The notes: a model not told the origin generated them from the sequence alone. 64,000 bases of DNA from Plenodomus lindquistii (GCA_025504975.1 JANUWI010000006.1:124001-188000); one strand, 5' to 3'. Shown: positions 1 to 14,292, counted from the stretch's first letter. Program-made: numbers and translations.

Positions 1-3000
1 ATGCATCATTCTTCGACCAATCCTCCTCTTCCTGCGCGACTTGGTACACGAACAGCGTATCAAATAGCGGCTGGTCTGCACTCCTCTTAGACCACTTCAT
101 GATGTCCCTCAATGATGTGTGTTGATACATATGAGAGGCGACATTGAAATCGTGCACCCTTTTGACGATATTCGCCCATGAATCGTTGCTTTGAGCGCGG
201 TGATGATATGGGATGGTGTTGAACAAAGGACCAATGATGCGATCTGCGCCTTCCAAGTCGATGCTGCGGCCAGATACGACAAGACCTGTCGTGATCGCAG
301 CCTTGATGTGTTCTTGAAGAGCAGTAAGCCAGCATGCTTGTGCGATGGCCTGCGCGGTGACATTCAATCTTCGCCGTATAGAGTCAAGCGCTGATAAGTT
401 TCCCAGCTTACGTGTAGTTGCAACCGGACGGCCTACGTGTGCTTCGTCACTTGACGATGCTAGGAGGGGAGAGGGCGAGGATTGCGCTAGATGGTTCTGC
501 CAAAAGTCCTTCGCGCCAGCCGTTGTCCGAAGTGGGCCGTAAGCGAGAGCAGTGTGGAAGGCAGGAACATCTTTGGTAAGGTCTGCCCCTTTGTACGCCC
601 GCCATACTGCATCAAAGAGGAGCTCGATACTGTTGCCGTCATAAAGCCCATGGAAGATGTGAACCACAAGGAATTGCTCGCTTGGGCTTGTGAGTAGATG
701 AATTTCGAAAGGCTGTCGCAGCTCGTCCTGATTATGCGACAACCATGCTTGTCTGAGTTGAACCAACTCCTCGGTCGCAGCTTCACTTGATGCGAGCGTA
801 TGCGTAGCAAAGCCAGGAGCCTTTTGATTAAGCACAGCCTGCACGTATCCATCCTCAGTATTGACAAACACAGTACGCAGGATCTGTGCCCATGCAGACA
901 CGCGCAACCAAGCTTCTTGCAGTTTTCCCGCATTAATAGCGTTATTGAGCTTGAAACGGAAGGTGTTGAAATATAAGCCCGAATCGCTCTCGAGATATCG
1001 CGCGATCATACCCTGCTGCAGAGGCGTACAAGGCGCAATCGCCTCGATCGTTGAGGTCTCGATGGAGAGAGCTTGCGCAACGGTCCTTCGATGGCGATGC
1101 TGGGCCGCAGATATCGCTTGTTGTGCTGCTAGGACGGATCCACGGTCATTACCGCTATCTTTATCAGACTTCAGAGCCTTAGCCAGTCGACGGACGGTGG
1201 AGTGCTTCATGACCATGGATGCAGAGGCTTTCTCGAGACCGGCCTGCTTCATCGCTTGTGAGACGCTGATCACAGATATAGAGTCCATGCCCAATTCGAA
1301 CAAGCTTGTGTCTTTGCTGATGTCCTCTTCGCTGATGCTGAGAGTCTGTGACAAGATTTCGCGGATTATCTGCTCAGCATTTAACCATGTGTCATCCTTT
1401 CGGTTTGGAGTAGTTGACAACATCTGCAACTCGCCAGCTGAGAGAGCTTGGAAAAGCGCCTTGAGTCTCTTTCCATCCGCCTTGTTATTGATGTTCAGTG
1501 GCATGCTCGTGAGTGAGATAAAGTGAGTTGGAACCATGTATGGAGGGAGCCTGTCATGGCATGCTTCCCTGGTGTTCGATACTTGTTGGAAATCGTCAAA
1601 CAAGACTTCCGGCTGGCGGTTCGCATGTCTTCCAAGAACCAGGAAAGATACAAGCTGTTCCTTCTGTTGCTTCGGATGCTTGAGAACCAGGGTCGCAACA
1701 TCCGCAATCTCGCTACTTGATTGCCGAATTACCGAATTGATCTCGCCCACCTCAAGCCTCTGACCACGTAATTTGACCTGATCGTCTGCACGACCCAGGA
1801 AGTCGAAAGTACCATCGTGTAGTATCCTGACAAGATCGCCGGTTCGGTACACACGTTCTTCATGTCGCTCGAGATAGGGAAATTTCTCCGAGGTCAAGTC
1901 TGGGCGGTTGAGGTAGCCTTTACCCACAAGCTTGCCTGTCACACAGAGCTCGCCAATGCCGCCGCGAAGAATCGGTTCATCTGTACCAGGCTTGAGCACC
2001 AGCGATCCCACGTTGTCGAACTGGCAGCCAATGTTGGATGGCTTGCCATTTGTGGGTACACGTGGGTACATGGTGCACCCGATCGTGGCTTCAGTCGGCC
2101 CGTATCCATTGTAGATGACAGCCTTTGGTCCCCAGACGTCAAGAATCTCCTGCTTCAAGCTCTCCCCGCCGGTGATGAAAACGCCCTTGCACAGACTTGG
2201 GACATCATCGGGATGAAGTATTTGAGCAAGACTAGGTGTCAGATCAATGTGCGTGATACCCAGCGCGTTGATGGAGTTTGCAAGGTCTTCGAAGATGAGA
2301 TCTCGGGGTGCTGATACGACGCAAATACCGACTGACCAGCTCCAGAATTGTTCGAGAACCGAGACATCGAAATGGAAGGAGGCAAACTGGAGCCAGCGAG
2401 AATCTGAATTCCAATGACCAGCGAAGAGGCGCTGGAATGATAGCATAGCTTGTACTGCATTCTCATGTGTCAGTTCACATCCCTTTGGCGTGCCAGTAGT
2501 ACCACTTGTGTACAAGCAGTAACTGCGATCCTGAGGGCTGATGTCTCTTGAAAGTACTGGCTTGTGACTCGGGAAGGCATGTGTCGCGAGAACGTCGAGA
2601 TTCAAGACCGGCGCCTCTACCTCCTTCTCAAATTGAGCAGATTGCCTCGACATGGACAGGACCACACGAGCATCAGAGTCTTTAATCACGAATGCTTGAC
2701 GCGTAGCGGGAGCGCTGGGATCGATCGCAACGAAAGCACAGCCAGCCTTCAGTATGCTGAGCATGGCGAACGAAGCCTCTGGGCATTTGTCAAAGCAAAC
2801 ACCAACCAGAGTACCGGGCTGAACGCCGTAGGATATGAGGAGATGCGCGATTCGATTACCTTCGGCATCAAGCTCCGCATACGACCAGCGCTGAAGTGAA
2901 CACTTGCCATCTTGTATCGAATGCGCGAATTCGAGCGCGACACGATATGGTCTTTCTTTCGCGGTTTGTTCCACAAGTTCGTGCAGTAGTTGCACTTCTG

Positions 3001-6000
3001 ATGGTAGAATAGGCTCCTTTGCAGGTGTGACGGAGTAGAGACTAGGAACGGCGTCAACGCCAGCTGCAAGAAGGGCTGAGCCGAATATGAAGCTTTCCAT
3101 TAAATGATCAAGCTGATCAAGTATCAGGCGCGCCTGCTCCACAGGTATGACGTGTGGTAGGAAAGTTAGACGATACTCCAGATACTCCTGCTTGGGTTCA
3201 ACTTCGATTGATACTGGATACTCGATCGTCCCTCGTTCATCAATAACGTCCCAAAGCTTTCGTGTTGTCTCCTCGCTAGGCAGCTTTTGGAAAGCGAAAA
3301 TTGTGTCAAAGAGCGGCTCGCTTGGATGACCCATCAGTTTCTGGATTTCGCTGAGATGAGTATGTTGGTATTGCTGGACCTGAGCGTTTGTTTCCATGAC
3401 CGTCTCCAGAAACGTCCTTTGATCTGCCGATGTGGCGCATGCAAAGGGTACCGTATTGATGCACGGAAAGACCACGTCATCGGCAGAATCAAAGGTGCGT
3501 CCTGAAAGTACAACTCCGCAGGTGACTGAGGGCTCGCCAGTATACGCAGACAATAGCGATAGCCAGCTAGATATACCAGCTGCCTGAAGTGAGATATTGG
3601 CACGCATACATCCTTGTTCGAGGTCGACAAGCGCCGTTGTTGATCGCCTGGTACAAATCCTGGGTGGCATCAGATCTTGTCTCAGGGGTGACAAGTTCGG
3701 GAATCGGGACGGGTTGGCGTTCTTCCCCATCTTAGTCCAGAAATTCACGCCGTCTTCTTCACTTTGGTTGCCTAGGGATAGAATCGCGTCGATGGCAGGT
3801 TCCAAGGCAGGAGGTTCCCTTGGGGAACTTCCGTCATATCGCGCGACAACATCGTTGAAAATCGCCTGGAGACTTTGCGCATCGAAGAGAGCATGGAAGA
3901 TGGCGAGATCAAGGAAAGTCTCTCCGTTCGCTTGACACACGCGTAGCGCCCATGGAGGGTTGTGGATGTGGCTCAGAGCGCGTCGTTGTTGCTCCTCTAT
4001 CCACGCCTCTCCTTTGATGAGATTTGATTCCGAAGCGAAAGTCCATGGTAAGGCGATATCACCCGAGTCGTATGTGACCATAATGAATGGATGTTGGGCA
4101 TCTGTCGTATGGACAAAGCCCGTCCGAAGCATCTCATGTTTGTTCATGGCTGCAACCCATGCTTCCTTCAGTCTATCGATATTCACGTCGTGGTCGAGTT
4201 GTAGGCGCAGGTAATTCATATACACCGACGCTTCTTTAGCGAGGAATTGCGATACCATACCCTTTTGGAGTGGCGTGCAGGGTCGGATAGCAGATACCTT
4301 ACGAGAATCACTTTCGCAAACCCGCGATGCAGCCTCCATATGCTGTTCGTGGAAAGCCTTGAAGTCGAAATGTGCAATGGCTGTGACTTGTGGTGGAACC
4401 CATTTCGTGACGTGCGCGGCGATGTCTTCGCACGTCATGTACCGCATGACATCGGCAGCCATCACCGTGTGTCCTTCTTTGCGTAGCGCAGTTGCAATCT
4501 GGACGGCACTAATGCTGTCTAGTCCAAGTTGGTAGATTGTTGTCGCAGGGCTAATTTCCTCGATCGAGGTTTTGGAAAGATGACCTAAGATAGTGCGAAT
4601 TTGAGACTCAAGTGCCGTCCACTGATGCGCCGTGTCATGCCCGGCACCGCCATTGGTGAGAGTGTCTTCGTGGTTTTGGCTGCGGAAGATTGTCGCCAAG
4701 GCTTTTCTGTCAACCTTGCCAGCCATAGATTTTGGTATCGACTCTAGGAAGATGAAGAACTGAGGCACCATGTACGAAGGCAGGTGGCGATTTGCCGCAT
4801 CTTTGAGTTCACGTTTCAAAGAGGCTTGTTCCTCTTCAGCCAGTGGCTTCTCCATAACCACGAACGCGACAAGCTGATCCTTCGCTGCCGTATCCCTCCT
4901 CAAGATCTGCGTGACAATAGTCTTGACGTCGGATCGAGCGCCCAGAAGCGCGTGATTGATCTCGCCCAGCTCCACTCTGAGACCCCGAATCTTAACCTGA
5001 TCGTCTGCGCGGCCCACGAATTCAAAGTTACCATCGCTGAGCATGCGAACTATATCGCCGCTCTTGTAGAATCGCTGGCCGTGCACATGGATAAATCGGT
5101 CGTCGGTTAGTTCTGGCTTACCGAGATAACCTTGGGCAAGTTGGGCTCCTCCGATGTATAGCTCGCCGGTACTAAGGACTGGTAACGGACGAGTGCCATT
5201 CGGAGCAAAGACGACAAAGGACGTGCTTGGAAAGGGCTTTCCTATGACGGAAGTACTGATACCATCCGAGACCGGAAAGATCGTCGTGCAGAATGCGGCT
5301 TCAGTTGGTCCGTAGGAATTGACACAGGCACTATCCCATTCTTTGACCACTTCTGATGACATGGCTTCTCCGATACAGTACAGCCATTTTACACTGGGCA
5401 CTTCCGATCTACGAAGTGATACCGCGACAGATGGCGTAAGGTCGAGCAGGTCTACACCCAGGGTATTGATGGCCTTTGGAAGGTCATTGAGTAAGTCTGC
5501 CTGCTCTGCAGCGCAAAGGGTAAACCCAAAAGTCCATGCGAGGAAGCAGTCGTAGTAGCACATGTCAAATGTGACGGCCGCGTACTGTAGAAGGCGGGAT
5601 GAGGGACTCCATGGCACCAAGGACCTTGAGCTTTCGACGGTTTGCATCGGGGCACTGTGTTCCATGCTGACTGCCTTCGGAACACCTGTTGAGCCACTGG
5701 TGAAGAGGCAATACGCAAGGCTACTAGGCTTCAAGCCTTGCACAATATTGTTGGGTGGTGCGCTGATCTCAATAGACTCAACACTGATGCTGATTGTCCC
5801 TTCACGTTGGATATCAGAATCCTTTGAGCGCAAGAGAAAGCATGTCTTCAGCTCATCGAGCATCAATCCTTTGCGTGCTTGCGGAAGATCAGGGTGAACG
5901 GGGGCAAATGCCGCCCCTGCCTTCAGAACCCCCAATATGCTGGCGTAGTAGTCCGGTGATTTTCGAAGATGAAGGGGAACAATGTTTCCAGGTACTACGC

Positions 6001-9000
6001 CATGATGTATGAGCGTTTGGGCGATTGCATTTGCTCGGCCATTCAGAGTCTTAAAAGACCAGGTCGTTCGGGTTCCATCGGGATGTAGGAAATCTAGCGC
6101 AGTCTGATCTGGGTTGGAATTTGCCATCCGCTCGAAACCAGAATGCAAGAAAAGGCCCTCCGTTTCAAGGTGTTGAAATGCTAGGTTCTGTTCTGCTCTT
6201 AGGTGATCAGGAACACCCACACCGTCATTGGCAGATGCTTGCGGCGATTCGAGAAGCGACGTGAGGATATGATCGAAAGTCTCTGCAACGATTGCAGCGT
6301 CGGTCTGTGACAGTAGCGACGTGTTATAGTGGAGCTCAAGCTTCAGTGTACCTTCCTCTTCGGCCTGTAGGACTTCGCAGACCACTGGTAGATCCATTTC
6401 ACCAAATTCTTCTTCAAGACTCCAGATAGACGCATCTAGGGACGTGTTGGGTTGCTGTAGAATGACCAGTGTGTCGAAAAGGCGGCTGCCGTCCGAGAGT
6501 GTCTTTGCCTGAATGCGGCGAAGGGGTGTCAACTGATAGGCCAACATCTCGATGTTTAGTGAGTGCGTCAATTGAATCAAGCTCGAGTTGGTTTGATGAA
6601 AGTCGAAATTGACCCTCACAGGAAGGGTGTTGAAGCATGGTGCGACAAGACGGTCTAGCCCAGCTTCTGGAAGGTTTCGTCCGCTGACCACATTGCCGAA
6701 ACATACGTCGCTCTCACCCGTGTAGAAGTGCAATAGCTTTGCCCACGTCGCATGAATAACGGATAGCAAGGAAGTCGAAGCACCCTGACAAGCCTGTCGC
6801 GTTTCGCCTAGGGTAAGTTGTAACTGATGCAATATGCTCCCAGATGATCCAGCAAATCGATTCGACTTGCCAGTCAAATTAGGAAAGAGGGTGGGCTCGA
6901 AACCACTCAATGTATTGCTCCAATATTGATCCGCTTTGTCTAGATCCTGTGATAGCATATACTGCAGATAACCATCGTAGCATATGGGTGGGGGAAGCGT
7001 AAAGCCTCTGTATAGCAGCTGGACTTCGTCGAGAAGTATCGCAATAGCGCTACCATCATACAGGGCATGATGGCAGCCGAACACCAGCTTCGTTGAGGAT
7101 CCTTCATGTCTGACAGCGAGATGTATTGGCGGCTCGTGTGAGTTGAGACGGTCCATTATGATGTCAGCCATGTAACTCTGCACGTCTTCGTTTTGAGGCA
7201 TCGAACGCCACTTGGGTGTCGCAGATCCCAGGATACACTGCGCAAAGGCAAACGAAGGATGATCGGTGGATACAAATGCTGTGCGAAGAATCTCATGTCG
7301 ATCGACCATTGAAGTCCATGCCTCCTGCAAACGTGCCAGATCTCCATTGACTTTGAAGATCGTGACATTGCAATATGCTGAGCCAGAGCCCGTACTCGCA
7401 CTTGAAAGCATGGCCTCTTGTAGGGGTGTGCAAGGCAAGACTCTGGAGACAGGGTATCCACGTTCTTCAAAGTTGGAGACCATTGCAGAGCTGTGATCTT
7501 GTGTGAATGTGTGAGCCAAGTCGATTGCTGGCCTCGTGTTCTGCTCTCCCTGGATGGCTTGCCCATCTTTGATCTTCGATAATCGAGATATGCTTGGGTT
7601 CTTCAGAACTGTAGTGATTGAGAAGTCGCCCAGCGTTGCACGTCTGAGTTCATTGCAGAAGCGTATTGCAGATACAGAATCGAGACCTATGCTGAAGAAT
7701 GAAGTTTCCCTTCGAATTTCGCGTACGGGCACATCGAGCATTTTGCTCAGGACCGAGGCGACAGATGCTTCCCATTCCGATAGTCTCAGATTTGTCTCGC
7801 TCAAGGCTTGGTAGGTGGAAGTATCGGCCAATCCCTCTTCCGTCATGGACTTGAATGTAGCTTGAAGGATTCGTTTGTCGATCTTGCCTTGTACAGTCAT
7901 TGGCAGACACGAGAGCGGTATGAGATGCAGAGGAACCATGTATGACGGTAGTTTCGAGGATAGTAATTCAAACATCTTCAAGATGGTAGATTGGTGGTTT
8001 GACGCGTCCAAGAGCTGATAAGTCTCATTGATGGTGTCGTCCGGTACCCAGAAATTAACCAACGCGGTTGTGTCACTGCGATTCGACAACAACAGTGTTA
8101 CACAGTCGCGGACTTCACAAACATCAAGAACGACAGAGTTTATCTCTCCGAGCTCAACTCTTTGACCGCGAATCTTGACTTGGTCATCTGAACGGCCCGT
8201 AGACAGGATAGCGTTGTCGGGTAGCATGATACCCATGTCACCAGATCGGTATATCCTTCCATAAAGAGGGTGCTGGAGAAGCTTGATGGCGTTGAGTTCA
8301 GGCTTATTCAGATAACCGCGGAAGACTTGTGCGCCGCCAAAGCATAATTCGCCAACAGCGCCACGAGGAAGAATGCGGTCGCTATCCGGATCCATTACAA
8401 ATGCAGAGGTATTATCGAATGGACATCCAATGTTGTTGATCAGGTCATCCCCGCTCACAGAGGGTCGAACAGTGCAGATATTGGTGGTTTCGGATGGACC
8501 ATATCCTGCCTTTCATTAGATTGCGTCTTCGACTTTTGCAGCAAACTTACCTTGGTACAAGCCATGACCAACCCAATTCCTACGGACTTGTTCGGTCAAA
8601 GCCTCTCCAGCAGTCACCAAGAACTCCACTCTTGGTACATTCTTTGGATCTACCAATGCAGCAACGGTTGGTGTGAAACTCAGGTGTGTGATCTCAAGGC
8701 AACGGATGGAGGCTTCCAGGTCGCGAAAAAGGTCATCTTTCGTAGCTGTGCACAGACACATACCCACATACCAGGAAAAGAATATCTCAAAGACCGATAC
8801 GTCGAAGGCTTGAGAGCAGGCTTGTAGCATCCGCGATTCTGCAGAGTACGGGTAAATCGTTGATAGATACTGCAGATTGCTCATCAGGTTATCCTGGGTT
8901 ACAAGTACACCCTTCGGTGTGCCAGTACTGCCACTTGTGAAAACGGCATATGCAAGGTGTTGTCCTTCGTATGCCACATTAAGATTTGCGTCGGGCCATC

Positions 9001-12000
9001 TTTCCAGGTCGAGAAGGTCAACTTCAACAACTGTCAAAGATGCACCCCTGGGAAGAGATCCGGCTACGGTTGAGGAGCTGAGACACAGCGTGACCTGTGC
9101 ATCACGCAAGATAGTGTCAATTCTTTCAGCCGGCGTATTGGGTACTAGTGGCAGGTAACCACATCCGAGCTTGAGTACAGCAAGAATCGAGACGTAGAGG
9201 TTGACGGACTTGTCCAGGATGATCCCAACCAATTGATCCCTTTTGGTGATGAATGTTGATAGACTGTGAGCAAGCTGATTTGCGCGAGTGTTCAGGATAC
9301 CGTATGTCATAGTTTCTTCAACTTGCATGTCACCATCCGTGACACGACCAAAACATATGGCCTCCTTCTCTGGATCGCTGATTGCCCATTCTTCAACAGC
9401 ATGTGACGGACTATGCTTTGGAGGCTCCTGGCGTGGATTGGGATTGGCAATGGAGAGACAGGAGGTAGAGAAGCAGCAATCGATGTCAGAGACCATGCAA
9501 GTAAGGTCCGACAGCAGCAATGACACTATGTCATCAATCTGGTGTGCCAGGTACTTGATCTGATGCTCTGGCATAGTGGAAGGATCGTAGGTAGCGCGAA
9601 ATGACACGAAGTCCTTGCATGGTTCGAACTCGAGTGTCAGCTTCATCTCTGAGTCATCGGCGCTGTCGACAATCTTAGGGGTGAGCGCACCGCCATCGGT
9701 ACGAGTAATAGGTTGCTGCCACACAAACAAGACATCGAACAGTCGGATGCCCGGCTCAACTCCAGCCGCTTTAACAATTTCGCGTAATGGGTACGCGCTA
9801 TGTCGGAGGCTGTTTTGATTCTGTCGGTGAATTCCTTGCAACAGGTCCTGAACTTGTTTGATGCGTTCAAGGTCCATACTGCACGGAAGTGAAGCTATGC
9901 AGGGTCCCATAGTCTCTTCTACACCTGTGACTGGAATCATCCTCCCTGAGACAACGTTTCCAATTGTCACATTGTTTGATCCACTATACCGCGCCAATAT
10001 CAGAGCCGTAGCTGCCTGGAAGTACACTTGTGGGCTGATGCGAAGGTCAAGTGCCCGTTCAAGTATTGAGCCAGTCCTGATCTGGGACTGATGAGTGAAC
10101 CTTTGCAGGCGAGTCTCATGTACGGTTCTCCCGTTGTAATTCGGCAGGGTTGTGGGAACAAATTCGCGTAGTAGATCAGCCCAATAGTCTTTGGCTTGAG
10201 ACCGCTCATGCGTTGATATATCGTAGGAGAAGTATTGGGCAACATTCCGAAATTGTGGTCGCGGTGCAACTTCCTTCTTACGAAGGTATCCTAGAAGATC
10301 CTGAAGGAGAAGGTCAAACGACCATCCGTCATAAATGGCATGATGTAACCTGAATAAGACTCGCGGAGTGTTCAGGTCCATCTTGACATCCATGTGTAAC
10401 GGATACAGCAATGTTTCATCTGTCGTGGGCGTCCAAGGTTTGGTAAACTCTGAAACTTGTCGAATTTGAGAAGTTGGAAGCTGCTCCCATACTATCTGCA
10501 TATAGTTTCTCGTAAGATCAGCTGCAGGAGCAAAACTTGTACGAAGAATCTCGTTGTTGTGGCACACCAGGGACAGGCTATCGCGAATGTCGTCAAATGT
10601 GCATGGGAAAGGAAGTTCGACTTCAACCCAATTCCAGTACGCATCGGGACGAGCGAGCGATTCCGCAAGCATTGCTTCTTGTAACGGTGTACATGGATGT
10701 ATTTGCACGGCTCGATTCTGCGGCTGATGAGGATGGGACTTGAGTATGTTGCAGGGACCATTGATCGTGAGGACTTCTGGAACAAGCTTGTCGTTCGACA
10801 GGTCATCGAGGTCGGACCTCATGGGTTCTTCTGGGGTCAAGGGCCCGTCCCAGGTCCTGATAATGTCTCTGTCGCGCATGTTCTTCGCGTTCCAAAGCGC
10901 ATCACTAACCAGGTGTGTATCTTGTGACGTGTGCGTGCCGTCCGAACTTTGCGCTGTGTGCGGTGTGTGTGCACCACTCCCGGGAGTCGAGCCGTCTGTC
11001 GTATTTCCACTATCTGTGAGTAGGCCAACTTTACATGTGGCGATCAAATCTGCTACCGTGACAGATGCAAGAACATCCATTGCGCTTAGCATGAAGCCTT
11101 CGCGCCGTAACGCAGACGCGAGTCGGATAGACTTCAGAGAGTCAAGCCCTATGGCAACGAGAGGCGTATGTAACGCCACACTTCCATGTGTATAATTCTG
11201 AAGACTTCGGAGGATCATGTCTTCGGTCGGATCTTCTGAGGCCAATGCGTGTGCTGCGTTTGTGGAAGGGGTCGGCTGGTATTGGGCTTTCAACAAATTA
11301 CGATCAATCTTCCCTGATGGTAGCTGCGGAACGCTTTGCATGAAGCAAACATCTGAGGGTACCATGAAGCTCGGAAGCCACTCTTTGCAGTAGTCGATGA
11401 CGTCTGATCGCGAGAGGGTATCTGAAGAAGTCGCACAAAATGCAACAAGTTGATCGTCGATGATAATCACAGCAACTGTGCGACACCCATCAATCTTCAA
11501 GATTACTTGCTCAATCTCTCCAAGTTCGACTCTTTGGCCTCGTAGCTTGACTTGTCCTACGGTGACGCGGCCCAGGCATTCTAAACAGCCGTCGCGATTT
11601 AGTCTTGCTCGATCACCGGTTCGATATATTCGGCCGTATATTGGATGATCTATAAACACGGAAGCAGTCAACTCGGGACGATTGAGATATCCATCGGCAA
11701 CCTGCAATCCACCGATCGCAAGTTCTCCCACATCCCCAGTGGGTAGTATGCGAAAATTGGCAGGATTTTGATCCTCAGATGGTGCTATAATGTAAGCTGA
11801 GACTGTGTCAAGAGGGAATCCAATGTTGCCTGTCGTTGATTGTGAGGATAGCTGTGGCTGTAACGTGCAATGTATTGCCGCTTCAGTAGGACCGTACATT
11901 GCCCATAATATACTTGTCTTGCGATCGTCACCGCCAAATTCATCCACAACATACTGGGTGAGCATCTCACCAATTGTGAGAAGCAACTTCAACCCCGGAA

Positions 12001-12832
12001 CGCAGGACCTTCCATGGAGGAGATTACTCGCCACTGTTGGTGTAAGCTCGGCTGCATCGACCTCAAGGTCGTTGATCAACTGTGGCAGATTGTCGAGCAT
12101 GTGCATACGACTACAGCCAACTAGCGTTCGCCCACGGAACCAAGGGAAGAAGATTTCGAATATTGACACATCGAAGGTAGGAGCGGCGAATTGTAGGAAT
12201 CGCGCAAAGTATGGCAAATGGCGGTCGTGGGCTAATAAGCTCTGCGTAGCCGCTCGATGGGAGACTTTGACGGCCTTGGGAAGCCCAGTGGACCCGCTCG
12301 TATACAGGACATATGCCAAGTCTTGTGTGCACGCCTGGGGCAGTGTTGTTTCTGCGTGTACGTCCGTAAAATCGCGGTCAGCGAGGATGGCGTGCACGTC
12401 TGTCTTGGATTGTAGCGTTTCATGGTATGGGGCTAATGTGACGATGAAATCGGCAGATATGTCCTGAAGGATGAAGTTCAGTCGCTCGGCGGGCGTATCC
12501 AAGAGGAGGGGGCAGAACGCCTTGCCAGCTTTCAGCACCGCCAATAGCACAACGTATAGCTCAGGACACTGTGGTATAAGAACTGGGACAACGGGAGAGG
12601 CACTTTCGAGCTTCGCCGAGACCCTAGTTATACTTCTAGCTAGAGCGTTGCTCATACTGTGCAAAGTCTCATAGCTAAACGTCCGCCTCTTAGATCCATC
12701 TTCCAGGAAGTCGATGGCGGGTGTGTCAGATGCAAGCTGTACCAAATCGTGTAAAAGCGATGGTCCCTCGAGTATGGAAGGTCGTTCGTTAATTATTGAT
12801 AGGTCGCTGGAGGTGTCGTTGCCGCGAACCAT
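1..12832 (-). CDS. NPS2: Ferrichrome-type siderophore non-ribosomal peptide synthetase (3' part beyond window)
   Basis: Modular NRPS starting with an ATG at 12832 (A at -3) and still open at position 1, so at least 4,262 residues; the C-terminus is missing from the window. Exons are 12832-8551 and 8505-1; the 45-nt intron (GTAAGT..CAG) removes an in-frame stop and restores the GYGPSE motif of A2. Domain order by residue: A1 25-520, T1 530-605, a Ser/Thr/Gly-rich linker, C1 700-1130, A2 1140-1640, T2 around Ser1709, C2 1780-2190, A3 2200-2700, T3 around Ser2755, C3 2830-3250, A4 3265-3780, T4 around Ser3834, C4 from 3920 to the edge. All four T domains have an intact G(L/M)DS site. There is no leading C domain and repeated A-T-C, as in fungal ferrichrome synthetases, which assemble three N5-acyl-N5-hydroxyornithines with small amino acids in the cytosol. 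The neighbouring sidA and ABC exporter support this. Ferricrocin is the likeliest product (inference). Further T-C units probably follow off-window, as in relatives. Confidence 0.9.
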
Positions 12833-13040
12833 TTTGATGGGTCCAAGCTAGGAAGGTATGTATCCGGAGGAGGAAGTAGTAACGCTGAAGGATGCTCGAC
12901 AGCTAGACGGCGCAACCACAAATCTGGAATTTCAGAACAAAGCACACAAGATGAATATGTGCTCTTGACAGATGTACCTTGAAATGTGCAGAATAATGTC
13001 GCCGCCAGGCGCGCCTGAGTGATGAGAAACAGCAGCGCAC

Positions 13041-13047
13041 TGATTGG
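13041..13047 (-). promoter_or_regulatory. CCAATCA box upstream of the synthetase
   Basis: Reads CCAATCA on the coding strand of the synthetase, about 210 bp before its ATG. CCAATCA is the known site of the fungal CCAAT-binding complex, which recruits HapX to iron-regulated genes. Function here is inferred from position only. Confidence 0.4.
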
Positions 13048-14273
13048 TCGAGAGATCAGTGAGGTGACTTCTCAAAAGTATGCAAGGCTAGCATACACTT
13101 GATAACGTGCTCTACTAAAGGGGCTGTGATGTAGCGCGTTAAGCACTGGTGTACGCCTCGTCTACTTGCAGAAGTCGGCGCCGCTGACTTGTCACACCAG
13201 ACTATGTGAAACTATCGAGCGACCTGTGGTGGTGGGTGCTCAGATTGACAACAAAGCGAGTGATGGCCGACGTTTGCTGCTGCAGACCGGTTACGCAAGA
13301 GAAATGTTGGGTTGCTGCCTTGAACGTGGTGGTGATGGCGGCGTTGACCGTGGTGGCGTCCCCTCTCGGCTAGCCGGGCAAGTGGGAAATAGATGTGAAG
13401 ACAGGCCAGCAGCAAGCCTTGTATCTCCGCGCAACGAGAACAGAAGTTTATTCCAGACACGTAGGTACGTTTAGAATTACTAAGAGAGTAGTTGCTCCGA
13501 GTTCTAGAGTATACAACTTGATGTGGAGCCTAATATATCGTGTGATACGCAAAATTGTACTTTGTTGATTTTCCACTTTTCCAACTAACCAAGAGCGCGT
13601 CGTGCACTCACTCTGATCATCAACCGCGTGTGGACGAGTCATGCATCGCCAAAATCGACTGAATCCAACAAGTCTGGTGACGGGGCAGCGCACGTGTAAC
13701 TCGAGCGCAAAAATCGCAAAAAGCACTTACAGAGGGCCGTATCGAGGTAGCAGGCCGCGTCAAGAAGACGGCAGGGCGAAAGGCTCCACCGAATGCCAGG
13801 TGTGAACGGGCAAGGCCCGAGCGGTCCACTGACGATGACGTTGAGCCCGCAGTACCCACGCCACGCCCTGCCATCTCTTCTTCCACGCATTCCCACCACG
13901 CCCCACGCAGAGTGCAGATTCGGTGTGTCAAGATGAAGCAGCGATTTTCGGACGCACCATGTTCAAGCACGACTATACAACCGCTAGAAGCTAACAGTAT
14001 AATATTGTGTCCTCACGTCCTTTTAGCAGAGTATAAAGTCTATAACTACAATTTGTGTTCGATAAAGCATGCCCTAGCGCTCTATAGAGACCACTAGAAA
14101 GTTTTATAATAAAAGTAACGCTTCAAAACACACAATTTCCTCTATACGTAGTTTTGCGATCTTTTGCCTACTCTAGTACACATTTAAATTGTCCGCATGT
14201 AAATGCTAACAAGCAGGTTTTGCTCGCATTCGCCGATTCATGCCTTCGCGGCTCTCTTGAAAACATTTTCATT

Positions 14274-14279
14274 AGATAA
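14274..14279 (+). promoter_or_regulatory. GATA-factor motif (AGATAA)
   Basis: AGATAA matches the general fungal GATA site HGATAR and lies 14 bp before an exact ATCAGATAA. The pair sits about 630 bp upstream of the ABC transporter start. Confidence 0.4.
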
Positions 14280-14292
14280 CTCGGGTGCGATC

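Noticed and set aside
8516..8518. Stop codon apparently ending the NRPS after 1,438 residues, suggesting a broken gene
   Set aside because: It lies in a 45-nt GT..AG intron whose removal restores the GYGPSE motif and an open frame to the window edge.
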